64,000 nucleotides of DNA from Magnetaquiglobus sp039908105 (GTDB lineage: Bacteria; Pseudomonadota; Magnetococcia; Magnetococcales; Magnetaquicoccaceae). The DNA is taken from assembly GCA_039908105.1 (NCBI GenBank), contig JAMOBI010000007.1:1-64000 (forward strand). The letters run 5' to 3'. Of this stretch, positions 25,140 through 33,785 are shown piece by piece. The stretch's first letter is position 1; each line of letters begins with the position of its first letter. Position numbers and translations under genes: made by a program. The notes under the pieces were generated by a model. The model saw nothing but the letters and a program-made list of their open reading frames with translations, searched no databases and was not told the origin of the DNA.

Positions 25140-26245
25140 GTCGGGCACCGGCCTTGACCCGTGCGCGGCGTGCGACGCGCCGGATTCAGGTGGGGTCTGT
25201 CGCGGTCGGTGGCGGGGCGGAGATTTCGGTACAGTCGATGACCAACACCGACACCCACGATGTGAACGCCACGCTGGCGCAGATTGACGCCTTGGCCGAG
25301 GCGGGCGCGGACATCGTGCGGGTTTCGTGTCCGGATGAGGATGCCGCGCGTGCCATGGGAGCGCTTTGTGCCAGCTCCCCGGTGCCGTTGATCGCGGATA
25401 TCCATTTCGATCACCGTCTGGCTTTGCTCGTGATCGAGAATGGCGTTCAGGGGTTGCGGTTGAATCCCGGCAACATCGGTTCACGGGCGCGGGTGGCCGA
25501 GGTGGCGCGAGCGGCAGCCGAGCGGCGCGTACCGATCCGCATCGGGGTGAATGCCGGCTCTCTGGAGCGGGATCTTTTGGCCAAATATGGGGAGCCGTGC
25601 GCCGAGGCGATGGTTGAATCGGCTTTGGGTCACATCCGACTGCTTGAGGAGCTTGATTATCGCGAGATCAAGGTGAGTCTCAAGGCGAGCAGCGTGGCGA
25701 TGACGGTCGATGCCTATCGGCGTTTGGCCGAGGTGGTCGATTATCCGTTGCATCTGGGGATCACCGAGGCGGGCGGGTTGATTCCCGGCACGGTCAAGTC
25801 TGCGGTCGGGTTGGGGTTGTTGTTGGCCGAGGGGATCGGGGATACGCTGCGGATCTCTTTGTCGGCGGATCCGCTGCATGAGGTCAAGGTTGGTTTTGAG
25901 CTGTTGAAGGCGTTGGGGTTGCGCAGTCGCGGGGTGACGATCATCGCCTGTCCCACCTGTTCGCGACAGGAGTTGCCGGTGATCGAGCTGACCGCGAGGT
26001 TGGAGGAGCGGTTGGCGCACATTCGCGAGAACATCACGCTATCGATCATCGGTTGTGTGGTCAACGGGCCGGGCGAAGCCAAGGAGAGTCAGATCGGCAT
26101 CGTAGGCGGTGACGGGGAGAATCTGTTGTATCGGGCGGGCAAGACGGTGGGCAAGGTGGCGGATGGGGAGGTGGTGGAGCGGTTGGTGGAAGAGGTGGAG
26201 CGGTTGGCCGAGGGGATGAGGGAAACCAAACCGCATCCGGCTTGA
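25136..26245 (+). CDS. ispG: 4-hydroxy-3-methylbut-2-enyl diphosphate synthase IspG
   Basis: IspG (GcpE) performs the penultimate step of the MEP isoprenoid pathway with a [4Fe-4S] cluster. The 369-residue protein starts with RRIQVGSVAVGGGAEISVQSM-like family sequence. The cluster ligands are in IIACPTCSRQE and SIIGCVVNGPGEAK, where the latter also holds the conserved Glu. It overlaps rodZ by ATGA. Its last five residues (KPHPA) and stop codon are encoded by the left terminal repeat of a family A element, so the repeat has replaced the native 3' end. Confidence 0.95.
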   Translation: MSRAPALTRARRATRRIQVGSVAVGGGAEISVQSMTNTDTHDVNATLAQIDALAEAGADIVRVSCPDEDAARAMGALCASSPVPLIADIHFDHRLALLVIENGVQGLRLNPGNIGSRARVAEVARAAAERRVPIRIGVNAGSLERDLLAKYGEPCAEAMVESALGHIRLLEELDYREIKVSLKASSVAMTVDAYRRLAEVVDYPLHLGITEAGGLIPGTVKSAVGLGLLLAEGIGDTLRISLSADPLHEVKVGFELLKALGLRSRGVTIIACPTCSRQELPVIELTARLEERLAHIRENITLSIIGCVVNGPGEAKESQIGIVGGDGENLLYRAGKTVGKVADGEVVERLVEEVERLAEGMRETKPHPA

Positions 26246-26475
26246 AATAGATGGTTCACTGGTGAAAAAAAAGAGAGGGTCTGGGAGATTCCTCTCCCAG
26301 GGTTTTGACTTTGATTTTGACTTTAGCGCGCTCTTCAAAAGAAGCATTTTTCGCGTTTTTTGCGAAAAATGCGCCGCGCGCCGCCTTGGCGAGCTTCGTT
26401 TCCGCCTTTTGGAAACGAAGCTCGCATCTTGCACACGGCTTGGCAGAAAATTACGCTTCTTAAGATTGTTTGGGT
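26228..26475 (+). repeat. Family A repeat, full-length copy ending ispG
   Basis: The left end AAACCGCATCCGGCTTGAAA contains the ispG stop codon. Hairpin 1 (CTGGGAGA-TTCC-TCTCCCAG) and hairpin 2 (GCATTTTTCGC with GCGAAAAATGC) are perfect. Hairpin 3 has a perfect 15-bp stem at 26389-26403 and 26411-26425 (GCGAGCTTCGTTTCC) with the 7-base loop GCCTTTT. The right end is degenerate. The copy lies about 150 bp before hisS. Confidence 0.9.
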
Positions 26476-26622
26476 ATGGCTTTATGGTTACATCTGCTTG
26501 TTGTCGGAAACCGGCAACAGTCAGGTGCGAATTGCTCAAATTCCCTGCCAGGGGCTTTTGATCGCCCCCGGACCCCTGCAACAGGGGAAAATGAATTTCT
26601 TTCGCAGGAGAGTGGACCTTTT

Positions 26623-27876
26623 ATGATTCAGACCGTGCGCGGCGTGCGCGACATTCCACCCGAGGAGAGCGGACGGTGGGCTTTTTTGGAGGAGCAGGCG
26701 CGACGGATTTTCGCGCAGTACGGCTACCGGGAGTTGCGTACCCCGCTGTTTGAACGGGTCGAACTCTTCTCCCGGGCGGTGGGCGAGACCACCGACATTG
26801 TGGAAAAGGAGATGTACGTCTTTGCGGATCGCGGCGGGGAGAGTCTCTGCCTGCGACCCGAGGGGACCGCATCGGCGGTGCGCTCGTTCATCGAAACCAG
26901 CCGGCACCGTTCCCTGCCGTGGCGGGTCTTCTACCTGGGACCAATGTTCCGCTACGAACGGCCCCAGAAGGGACGCTACCGGCAGTTCCACCAGATCGGC
27001 TGCGAGCTGTTCGGCCCCGAGGGACCGCTGGCCGACGCCGAGATGATGGCCCTGGTGCTGCGACTGTTGCGCGCCATCGGCATCAGCCAGGCGGTGAGCT
27101 TGGAGATCAATTCGCTCGGCTGCCCGGTCTGTCGGGTACCTTATCGCGAGAAGCTGGTCAACCATCTGGAGTCGGTCAGGGAGAGAGTGTGCGGCAACTG
27201 TCAGAGTCGTCTTGCGCGCAATCCGTTGCGGGTGTTGGACTGCAAGGAGGAGGATCCGTCGCTTTTGGCCGGGGTGCCGCACATGCGCGATCATCTGTGC
27301 GCCGGGTGCGAGAGCCATTTTCAGGGATTGCTCACCCATCTGGAGCGGCTGGAGTTGCCGTATCGGTTGAATCCGCTGATGGTGCGCGGGTTGGATTATT
27401 ACCATCGGACCGCGTTCGAGGCTGTGGCCGGCGGGCTGGGGGCGCAGAACGCGGTGGCCGCCGGCGGACGGTATGATGGTCTGGTGGCGGAGATGGGCGG
27501 CGTGGCGACCCCGGCGATCGGCTTTGCCATGGGCATGGAGCGGTTGTTGATGCTCATGGACGAACAACGGGTGCCCCCGGCAATGGCGGATCTCTATCTG
27601 GTGGCGGTCGGGGATGGGGCGGTCGAGGCGGGTGCGGTGCGCATCGCCGAGGGGTTGCGTGAGCAGGGTCTGGCGGTGGAGATGCATGTGAGCGGCGGCG
27701 GCATGAAGAGTCAGATGAAGCATGCGGGCCGTTCGCAAGCGCCGTTGGCGGTGATCATCGGTCAGGATGAAATGGCGCAGGGGATGGCAACCGTCAAGGT
27801 GATGGAGAGCGGGACGCAGGAGCAGGTCTTGGAGGCTGATTTGGCTGAGAGGATCCGGACGCTCCTTCGGCGTTGA
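26623..27876 (+). CDS. hisS: Histidyl-tRNA synthetase
   Basis: This class II aminoacyl-tRNA synthetase charges tRNA-His. The N-terminus IQTVRGVRDIPPEE is diagnostic. Motif 2 reads MFRYERPQKGRYRQFHQIGCE, and the HisRS-specific histidine-A motifs RGLDYYHRTAFE and AAGGRYDGLV are present; a C-terminal anticodon-binding domain follows. The 417 aa match the bacterial norm. The ATG at 26623 has AGGAGA 11 bases upstream, and the 51 in-frame residues ahead of it are not HisRS-like. yfgM, bamB and der follow, as in many gammaproteobacteria. Confidence 0.96.
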   Translation: MIQTVRGVRDIPPEESGRWAFLEEQARRIFAQYGYRELRTPLFERVELFSRAVGETTDIVEKEMYVFADRGGESLCLRPEGTASAVRSFIETSRHRSLPWRVFYLGPMFRYERPQKGRYRQFHQIGCELFGPEGPLADAEMMALVLRLLRAIGISQAVSLEINSLGCPVCRVPYREKLVNHLESVRERVCGNCQSRLARNPLRVLDCKEEDPSLLAGVPHMRDHLCAGCESHFQGLLTHLERLELPYRLNPLMVRGLDYYHRTAFEAVAGGLGAQNAVAAGGRYDGLVAEMGGVATPAIGFAMGMERLLMLMDEQRVPPAMADLYLVAVGDGAVEAGAVRIAEGLREQGLAVEMHVSGGGMKSQMKHAGRSQAPLAVIIGQDEMAQGMATVKVMESGTQEQVLEADLAERIRTLLRR

Positions 27877-27921
27877 GAAGTTGAAAAATTCAAGGATTTC
27901 AAGCGAACAGGGGAATGAACC

Positions 27922-28566
27922 GTGGCGCAGTTGGAGATTCAGGGCATTTTTGAAGAGGTGGATGAACAGCTGGAGGCCGAGAACGCCGCCAAGATGTGGC
28001 AGAAGTACCAGAATTGGATCATCGGTGGTCTGGTGCTTTTGTTTGCGGGGCTGTTTGCCTTTGTGGGATGGAACGATTATCAGAAGAAACGTGACCAAGA
28101 GGTATCGCAGCGCTATCTGACCGCCCTGGACGCCTTGAGCAGTGCGGATGATGCGGTGGGCCGCAAGGGGCTGACCGAGGTGGCGGCGACTTATGGGGAT
28201 CACGGTTATGCGCTGTTGGCCCGATTTGCCGAGGCGCGGGCCTTGGCGCGCGAGGGTAAAACCGATGCGGCGGCATTGATGCTCGAAGAGGTGGCGGCCA
28301 TGGCCAAACCGCCATTGAAGAATCTGGCGATCATGCAGGCGGCGTTTGTGATTTCGGACGATCCCAAACGGGCGTTGCGGCGGTTGGAGAATATCCCGCG
28401 TGATTCGGTGTTCAAGCCGCATGCATTGGAGTTGGCCGGGGTGTTGACAGCGGGTCAGGGGGATCGGGCTGCCGCACTGGCACTTTACAAGGATGCGCTT
28501 TCCTTGAAGCCCGAGGGCGGTCTGCGCAAGCGGCTGGAGCGGCGTATTCAGCGGATGGGTGGTTGA
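27922..28566 (+). CDS. yfgM: YfgM-like TPR membrane protein (SecYEG ancillary subunit)
   Basis: The 214-residue protein has one N-terminal membrane helix (WIIGGLVLLFAGLFAFVGW, residues about 32-50) and a periplasmic helical domain with TPR-like repeats (ALLARFAEARALAREGKTDA, then NIPRDSVFKPHALELAGVLT). In E. coli YfgM associates with SecYEG and PpiD. It starts at a GTG (27922). The neighbourhood hisS-yfgM-bamB-der is the conserved one and supports the name. Family_ DUF2133-type proteins are variable in sequence, so the identification leans on context. Confidence 0.82.
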   Translation: MAQLEIQGIFEEVDEQLEAENAAKMWQKYQNWIIGGLVLLFAGLFAFVGWNDYQKKRDQEVSQRYLTALDALSSADDAVGRKGLTEVAATYGDHGYALLARFAEARALAREGKTDAAALMLEEVAAMAKPPLKNLAIMQAAFVISDDPKRALRRLENIPRDSVFKPHALELAGVLTAGQGDRAAALALYKDALSLKPEGGLRKRLERRIQRMGG

Positions 28567-28571
28567 GGTTG

Positions 28572-28685
28572 ATGATGGATCGATCCGTTGTCCGGGGCTG
28601 GGGAGTTCGTTATCTCCCCGGTGGTGCTACAAGGGGCGGAATCATGACGGTGTTGGCAGCTAATCCGGTCGAGGTGTGGGCATGA
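28572..28685 (+). CDS. Possible 37-residue leader peptide coupled to bamB
   Basis: A short open frame between yfgM and bamB begins MMDRSVVRGWGVRYLPGGAT and stops at 28683-28685, overlapping the bamB ATG by four bases. Such overlaps are common among real genes in this operon, but the peptide matches nothing I know and has only a weak ribosome-binding site. It may be spurious. Confidence 0.2.
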   Translation: MMDRSVVRGWGVRYLPGGATRGGIMTVLAANPVEVWA

Positions 28686-29869
28686 AACGGCGTGGTCTGG
28701 CGGGGATGATCCCTCTGTTCTGGGTGGTGTTGACCGTGGCGGGCTGTTCGACGCCGACCTGGCTGGGGGGCAAGGTGGATGAGAAGGAGAGCCGTCAGTT
28801 CAACGCTCCGGATCCAGGACATGAGACCGGCTTGCGTCCGGTGTGGAAGCGCTCGGTGGCCAGTTCGCCGGACAAGCATTTCGTCCATCCCGGACGAATC
28901 GCTGCGGCTGGGGATTCGATCTACGTGGGCACCTATCAGGGGCGTGTGGTGCGGGTGAAGCGGGCGACTGGTGAAATCATCTGGGAGGTGTCGCTGGGTG
29001 CGGCGGTGATGGGCGGCGTTGGCGTGGATGAGGAGCGGGTTTACGCCGGCACCGAGCAGGGGGCGGTGGTGGCTTTGACGCGCGACAAGGGGAGCGAGGT
29101 GTGGCGGACCCGCATGACCACGGCGGTCGATTCGGCCCCACTGGTGGCGGATGGCAAGGTGATTCTGTTGACACTCGATAATCGTGCTCACCTGCTGGAT
29201 GCTGCTTCGGGCCGGCGTTTGTGGAGCCATTCGACCATGGCCGAGGGGTTGGTGGTGATGGGTTCCTCCACGCCGTCGTATGCGGATGGTCTGGTTTATG
29301 TGGGCTACTCGTCCGGCGAGGTGTTCGCGTTGCGCGCCGAGGATGGCCAGAAGGTGTGGTCGGACAATTTGCGTGTGATGGGAGGCAGCAGCGAGCTGGA
29401 TCTGATGCAGGATGTGGATGCCTCGGTGGTCTTTTCGGAGGCGAACGGGCCGCGTATGGGGGGGCGCAAGGCGTATATGGTCAACCATCAGGGTCGATTG
29501 ATCGCCTGTCATGCGGCCACGGGCAACCGGATCTGGGAGAAGCGGCTCTCGGCGGTCCGTCAGCCGTTGTGGTCCATGGATCGGTTGTTCGTTGTGGATC
29601 TGGAAGGATATCTCTCGGCCATTGGCGCGGACGACGGCATTGAGTTGTGGCGGGTGCGTTTGAGTGACGGTCAGTTGACCTCACCGGTGCTCTACAAGGA
29701 TCGGCTGATCGTGGCCGATGATCAGGAGCGACTGTTCACGCTCGATCCGGCCAGTGGTCGGGTGATCGGGCGGGAGGCGCTTTCCGGGCCGGTGGTGTCG
29801 TTGCCGGTCGTGGCCCCGGATGGGGTTTATCTCTGGACCAACAAGGGCGATCTGCTGCGTTATGAATAA
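28682..29869 (+). CDS. bamB: Outer-membrane assembly lipoprotein BamB
   Basis: BamB is the beta-propeller lipoprotein of the BAM complex that inserts beta-barrel proteins in the outer membrane. The 395-residue precursor starts at the ATG at 28682 with a lipoprotein signal (VLTVAGCS lipobox, Cys near residue 21). PQQ-like propeller blades follow, for example YVGTYQGRVVRVKRATGEIIWEVS and VYAGTEQGAVVALTRDKGSEVWR. Length and position next to der agree with E. coli. The stop overlaps the first possible start of der. Confidence 0.93.
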   Translation: MKRRGLAGMIPLFWVVLTVAGCSTPTWLGGKVDEKESRQFNAPDPGHETGLRPVWKRSVASSPDKHFVHPGRIAAAGDSIYVGTYQGRVVRVKRATGEIIWEVSLGAAVMGGVGVDEERVYAGTEQGAVVALTRDKGSEVWRTRMTTAVDSAPLVADGKVILLTLDNRAHLLDAASGRRLWSHSTMAEGLVVMGSSTPSYADGLVYVGYSSGEVFALRAEDGQKVWSDNLRVMGGSSELDLMQDVDASVVFSEANGPRMGGRKAYMVNHQGRLIACHAATGNRIWEKRLSAVRQPLWSMDRLFVVDLEGYLSAIGADDGIELWRVRLSDGQLTSPVLYKDRLIVADDQERLFTLDPASGRVIGREALSGPVVSLPVVAPDGVYLWTNKGDLLRYE

Positions 29870-29879
29870 GGATGAGGCC

Positions 29880-31265
29880 ATGGAGCCCGTGGAGGGGAAG
29901 CGGAGTTCCGGGCCGCTGTTGGCATTGGTGGGGCGTCCGAATGTCGGCAAGTCGTCGCTGTTCAACCGTCTGACGCGCAGCCGTGCGGCCCTGGTGGACG
30001 ATACACCGGGTCTGACCCGGGATCGCAAATACGGTCATGCGGTGTGGGATGGCAAGCCGTTTCGGGTGGTGGATACGGGCGGCTTCGAGTTCGACGAGCG
30101 CGAGCCGTTGATGGATCGTATGCGTCATCAGGTGGAGCTGGCGATCCAGGAGGCGGATGTTGTGCTGTTGGTGCTGGACGCCCGCGTCGGGCCGTTGCCG
30201 GATGATCAGGAGCTGGCGCGGCGTCTGCGGCGCGGCGGCAAGCCGGTGGTGTGCGTGGTCAACAAGGCTGAGGGGATTGTCGGCGCCGAGGGGGTGGGGG
30301 AGTTTCACCGGTTGGGCCTGCAGCCGGTGGTGGCGATATCGGCCACCCACGGGAGCGGGGTGGATGAGCTGTTGCGGCAGGCTTTGGGACGCGGGCGCGC
30401 CTCTTCGGACGTGGATGCGGTCTCTTACAGACGGGACGATGACGATGTGGCGCGGGTGGCCATCGTGGGTTGTCCGAACGCCGGCAAGAGCACGCTGGTC
30501 AACCGGCTGTTGGGCGAGGAGCGGTTTGTGACCTCGGAGTTGCCCGGCACCACCCGCGATGCGGTGGATGCCGCCTTTGTGGACGGGAAGGGGCAGAAGT
30601 ATATCCTGGTGGATACCGCCGGCATCCGGCGCAAGGCACGGATTGCCTTGCGCATCGAGAAATATGCCGCCATCGCCGCGTTGAACGCCATGGAAAAGGC
30701 CAAGACTGCGGTGTTGGTGCTGGATGCGATCCGTGGCATCAGCGAGCAGGATCAGCGCGTGGCGGGACATGCGTTGGAGGCTGGCTGCGGTTTGGTGTTC
30801 GCGGTGAACAAGTGGGATGCGGTGGCCAAGCGGGGGCGTGAAGCGGAGCGGGATTTTCGGCGCGAGTTGGGGTTGGCCTTTCCCCGGTTCGATCATGCAC
30901 CGGTGATTTTCTTGTCCGGTCGCACCGGGCATGGGGTGGAAAAAATGTTGCCAGCGGTGCGCCAGGTGTGGGAGGCGGGTCGCAAGCGGATTTCGACGGG
31001 CCTGTTGAATCGCTGGCTGGCCGAGGTGGTGGAGGCCAATCCACCGCCGCGTGCTGCGGGTCGACCGGTGAAGATCCGCTTCGTGTCGCAGGTGAAGAGT
31101 TCGCCGCCGTTGATCCTTTTCTTCGTCAACCGTCCGGATGCCGTCGAGGAGAGTTACCGGCGCTATCTGGAGAATCGGCTGCGCGAGCAGTTCGAGTTTC
31201 AGGGTGTGCCGATCCGTTTGGATTTCCGGGGTGGGGAGAATCCCTACGTCAAGAAAAATGCCTGA
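29880..31265 (+). CDS. der: Ribosome biogenesis GTPase Der (EngA)
   Basis: Der has two tandem GTPase domains and a KH-like C-terminal domain and acts in 50S subunit maturation. The first G1 motif is GRPNVGKSS with DTPG and NKAE following; the second is GCPNAGKST with DTAG and NKWD. The KH-like domain ends the 461 residues. I chose the ATG at 29880 preceded by AAGGATGAG; an ATG at 29862 overlapping the bamB end is also possible. The stop codon directly abuts the palindromic family A element. Confidence 0.96.
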   Translation: MEPVEGKRSSGPLLALVGRPNVGKSSLFNRLTRSRAALVDDTPGLTRDRKYGHAVWDGKPFRVVDTGGFEFDEREPLMDRMRHQVELAIQEADVVLLVLDARVGPLPDDQELARRLRRGGKPVVCVVNKAEGIVGAEGVGEFHRLGLQPVVAISATHGSGVDELLRQALGRGRASSDVDAVSYRRDDDDVARVAIVGCPNAGKSTLVNRLLGEERFVTSELPGTTRDAVDAAFVDGKGQKYILVDTAGIRRKARIALRIEKYAAIAALNAMEKAKTAVLVLDAIRGISEQDQRVAGHALEAGCGLVFAVNKWDAVAKRGREAERDFRRELGLAFPRFDHAPVIFLSGRTGHGVEKMLPAVRQVWEAGRKRISTGLLNRWLAEVVEANPPPRAAGRPVKIRFVSQVKSSPPLILFFVNRPDAVEESYRRYLENRLREQFEFQGVPIRLDFRGGENPYVKKNA

Positions 31266-31396
31266 TTAAACCGCACCAAGTTTGAAATATGTAGTTTTTA
31301 TTAGTAAAAAAAGAGAGGGTCTGGGAGATAAATCTCCCAGACCCTCTCTTTTTTTTACCAATAAAAACTACACATTCCAAGCTGGTTGCAGTTTAA
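31266..31396. repeat. Family A repeat, collapsed 131-bp palindrome
   Basis: This copy consists of two left ends head to head: TTAAACCGCACCAAGTTTGA at the left and the complement GCTGGTTGCAGTTTAA at the right, centred between 31330 and 31331. The inner 25 bp on each side (through AGAGAGGGTCTGGGAGAT) pair perfectly around the 2-base centre AA, and most of the outer arm also pairs. A T-run follows the stem in both directions, so it would act as a strong bidirectional terminator. It begins at the base after the der stop. Confidence 0.92.
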
Positions 31397-31548
31397 GATT
31401 CTCCAGGATGAGTTTTTTAAATATCCGGAAATTTTGCAGAATTATGGACCGTCGTATAGAAGAGATCAAGATGAAAGTGGAAACAAGGAAGGTATGGAGG
31501 GTAAGGTTGATCCGCATGAAGATCATATTCATATAGGTTTGCGTTAAG

Positions 31549-32487
31549 ATGTCAAGCAGATGGTATATTATATTGTTGATATTGATGAGTATTCAATGCA
31601 TCGGATCGGTCTGTGCCGAGACCATTCCATTGGAGTTTGTGAGAAATTCACTCTTGTCAGATTTGTTAAATCTGTCTGAACGGGTTTTTCATGAGCATGA
31701 GACTTTTGAAGAGATCGAGGTCCATCGATTGCCGGTTCGAGACGAAGGACAATCGAAGTGTGATGAGGATGTTCGTCAATGTCGGATGCAGCGTTTGTTG
31801 ATTACGCATTTGGATCATTGGTTCAATACCGGTTACCAAGAGACCAATGTATTCATTTTGCCGAGCGCTTTGGAGTGGCGCAAGCCGTTGCTTATCATGA
31901 AAAAAGGTGACAAATCGATCGACGATGCCTTTATGTTTGACCTGCATGTGCAGGAGGTTCAGAACGACAGACCCAACCAGGATGGGTCAGTTGCTGTGGT
32001 GGAGCGCGAGCTGTTGGTCCGGCATCGCGAGGTGGTCTGGCAAGGCACGCCTCCGGCGAATGCTACGCGGCAACTGGAGGAGATTACGGATCCGGAATTT
32101 AAGGATCTGCTCGGTAATCTGTTCTTTGCAGAGGAATATCATCTGTCCAGGGTTGATATCCGCGTGTACGAAGCATGGCAAAAGAATTCATTTAACGAAT
32201 GCCATTGGCCTGATAATCCAAGCTGTCCAGCCTTTCGTTTGTTGATCGCGATTCGTGACAGGTTCAATGTCTGGAACAATAAGGTGTATATTCTGCCCAA
32301 GGCCTACGGTGGTTGGGAGGTGCGAAGTGTCGAGAGATTCCAGAATCACAACAATGATTGCAGTTATCGTATTGAACTGAATGAGTATTATTTGAATATG
32401 AATCATGACTCGGACGATCCGGATCCCCTTTTTCTGAAACGCCCCAAGGTGGTGTGCGTGGATCTGAAAAAGGGGTACTTCGAGTGA
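31549..32487 (+). CDS. Exported protein of unknown family, tandem paralogue 1
   Basis: The 312-residue product begins with a signal peptide (YIILLILMSIQCIGSVCA, cleavage near residue 24) and has no domain I recognise. It shares about half its residues with the next gene, including long blocks such as VQEVQNDRP, VVWQGTPPANATRQLEEIT, AWQKNSFNEC and the identical C-terminus LKKGYFE. Four to six cysteines occur in conserved places, as expected for disulfides in the periplasm. The coding sequence is visibly more AT-rich than the surrounding housekeeping genes. A secreted or periplasmic role is all that can be inferred. Confidence 0.75.
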   Translation: MSSRWYIILLILMSIQCIGSVCAETIPLEFVRNSLLSDLLNLSERVFHEHETFEEIEVHRLPVRDEGQSKCDEDVRQCRMQRLLITHLDHWFNTGYQETNVFILPSALEWRKPLLIMKKGDKSIDDAFMFDLHVQEVQNDRPNQDGSVAVVERELLVRHREVVWQGTPPANATRQLEEITDPEFKDLLGNLFFAEEYHLSRVDIRVYEAWQKNSFNECHWPDNPSCPAFRLLIAIRDRFNVWNNKVYILPKAYGGWEVRSVERFQNHNNDCSYRIELNEYYLNMNHDSDDPDPLFLKRPKVVCVDLKKGYFE

Positions 32488-32489
32488 GG

Positions 32490-33467
32490 ATGTTCAGGGT
32501 TCGGATCCGGCATTCGTTGGCCGCCATGCTCGTCTGGGTATGGGGTGCAGGTGGCAATCCGGTGTTGGCCGAGATGACCCCACTGGAAACCGTGAGAAAT
32601 CCAGCCTTGTCGGATTTGTTGAACCTTGCCGAGTTGGTTGAAGAAAAATCGGACAATGGTTCCTCGGAGATTTTGCTTTATCGTATGCCCGTGCGGGATG
32701 AGGCCAGTGAGGAGTGCGCCAGAAAAGCGCGAGAATGTCGTCATGAAAAGCTGGTGATCGTTGATTATGATTACTCGGAACGGCTTCAACACATGGAAAC
32801 CGCAGTGTTCATCCTGCCGGAGGCCCTGGAGTGGCGGAAGCCGAAGCTGACCCAGAAGATTGGAGGAGAGTCGACTGACAATTCGTTCGTGTGTGAGCTG
32901 CGCGTGCAGGAGGTTCAGAACGACAGACCCAGCCAGGATGGTTCGCTGGCCGTGGTGGAGCGCAATTTGTTGGTCCGGCATCGTGAGGTGCTCTGGCAAG
33001 GCGCACCTCCGGCAAATGCGACGCGGCAAATGGAGGAGATCACGAATCCGGAATTCAAGGATCTGCTGGGCATGCTGGAACTGGGCGCGGAATACCATCT
33101 GCCGCGCGTCGATATTCGCCTGTATAAGGCTTGGCAAAAAAATTCGTTCAACGAATGCGTGGTTCCAGACGATCCGGGCTGCCCAGCCTTTCGTTTGTTG
33201 ATCGCGATGCGAAAACACGACGCAGTATGGAATAATATAAATTATATCGTGCCCAAGGCGATCGGGGGTTGGCATGTCAAGAATATCGAGTTGCAAAGAT
33301 GGACGGGTCCTGGGGATAGGTATCGCCTGGAGTTGGAAGAGTACTACCCGAATCCCGATTATGACGCGGATGGCGAGAGGTGCGACGCCGAGCCTGCAAG
33401 ATGCAGGTTGTTCATCAGTCGCCCCAAGGTCGTGCTCCTTGAGCTGAAAAAGGGGTACTTCGAGTGA
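32490..33467 (+). CDS. Exported protein of unknown family, tandem paralogue 2
   Basis: This 325-residue protein is the duplicate of the preceding gene and starts 2 bp after its stop (a GTG at 32484 would overlap it). A signal peptide (RHSLAAMLVWVWGAGGNPVLA) precedes the shared start MTPLETVRNPALSDLLNLAE. The shared blocks are LRVQEVQNDRPSQDGSLAVV, ANATRQMEEITNPEFKDLL and KKGYFE at the end. An acidic, Cys-containing insert (DADGERCDAEPARCR) near the C-terminus is unique to this copy. The AAAAAGGGG upstream, inside the end of gene 1, could be its ribosome-binding site. Confidence 0.75.
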   Translation: MFRVRIRHSLAAMLVWVWGAGGNPVLAEMTPLETVRNPALSDLLNLAELVEEKSDNGSSEILLYRMPVRDEASEECARKARECRHEKLVIVDYDYSERLQHMETAVFILPEALEWRKPKLTQKIGGESTDNSFVCELRVQEVQNDRPSQDGSLAVVERNLLVRHREVLWQGAPPANATRQMEEITNPEFKDLLGMLELGAEYHLPRVDIRLYKAWQKNSFNECVVPDDPGCPAFRLLIAMRKHDAVWNNINYIVPKAIGGWHVKNIELQRWTGPGDRYRLELEEYYPNPDYDADGERCDAEPARCRLFISRPKVVLLELKKGYFE

Positions 33468-33785
33468 ACCGCTTATTGGAGAGGGGTGATTGTCAAGTGG
33501 CGGATACCGCTTGGCTGGCCCTCAAATCGCGCAGTCATTTGGGATTCCGAATCGCACTCTTCTCGGTTTGAATTTGTTTTGTTGTTTTGCGGGCGAAATC
33601 CTGAGCGGCTCTTGAAATTCAGCGATGAATAATAATGATTAATCTGCGACGGTTCAATTCTTGTTTCTCGTCATGATTGTATTCCTTGTATACGCTAAAA
33701 TTTTCTTATAGAATCCTGATCGTAAACAGACCCTGCATTCTGGTCTTAAAGTCCTTTTTGACAATCAAGCGAACAGGAGAATCCC
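33468..33785. other. AT-rich intergenic region upstream of an orphan lipoprotein gene
   Basis: No gene is supported in these 318 bp. Composition falls to markedly AT-rich from about 33560 onward. It contains a sigma-70-like promoter candidate at 33686-33714 and a ribosome-binding site AACAGGAGA just before the lipoprotein ATG. Confidence 0.6.
33686..33714 (+). promoter_or_regulatory. Sigma-70-type promoter candidate for the lipoprotein gene
   Basis: TTGTAT and TAGAAT are separated by 17 bp (33686-33691 and 33709-33714), close to the TTGACA/TATAAT consensus. The ATG of the lipoprotein gene is 72 bp further on. Confidence 0.45.

Noticed and set aside
26262..26561. Open frames across family A copies (products starting KKRGSGRF)
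   Set aside because: Similar frames occur in several copies only because the repeat is conserved; they shift and stop differently in each and lack start signals.
31282..31536. 84-codon open frame across the der palindrome
   Set aside because: Most of it is the palindromic repeat; the rest has no homology or ribosome-binding site.
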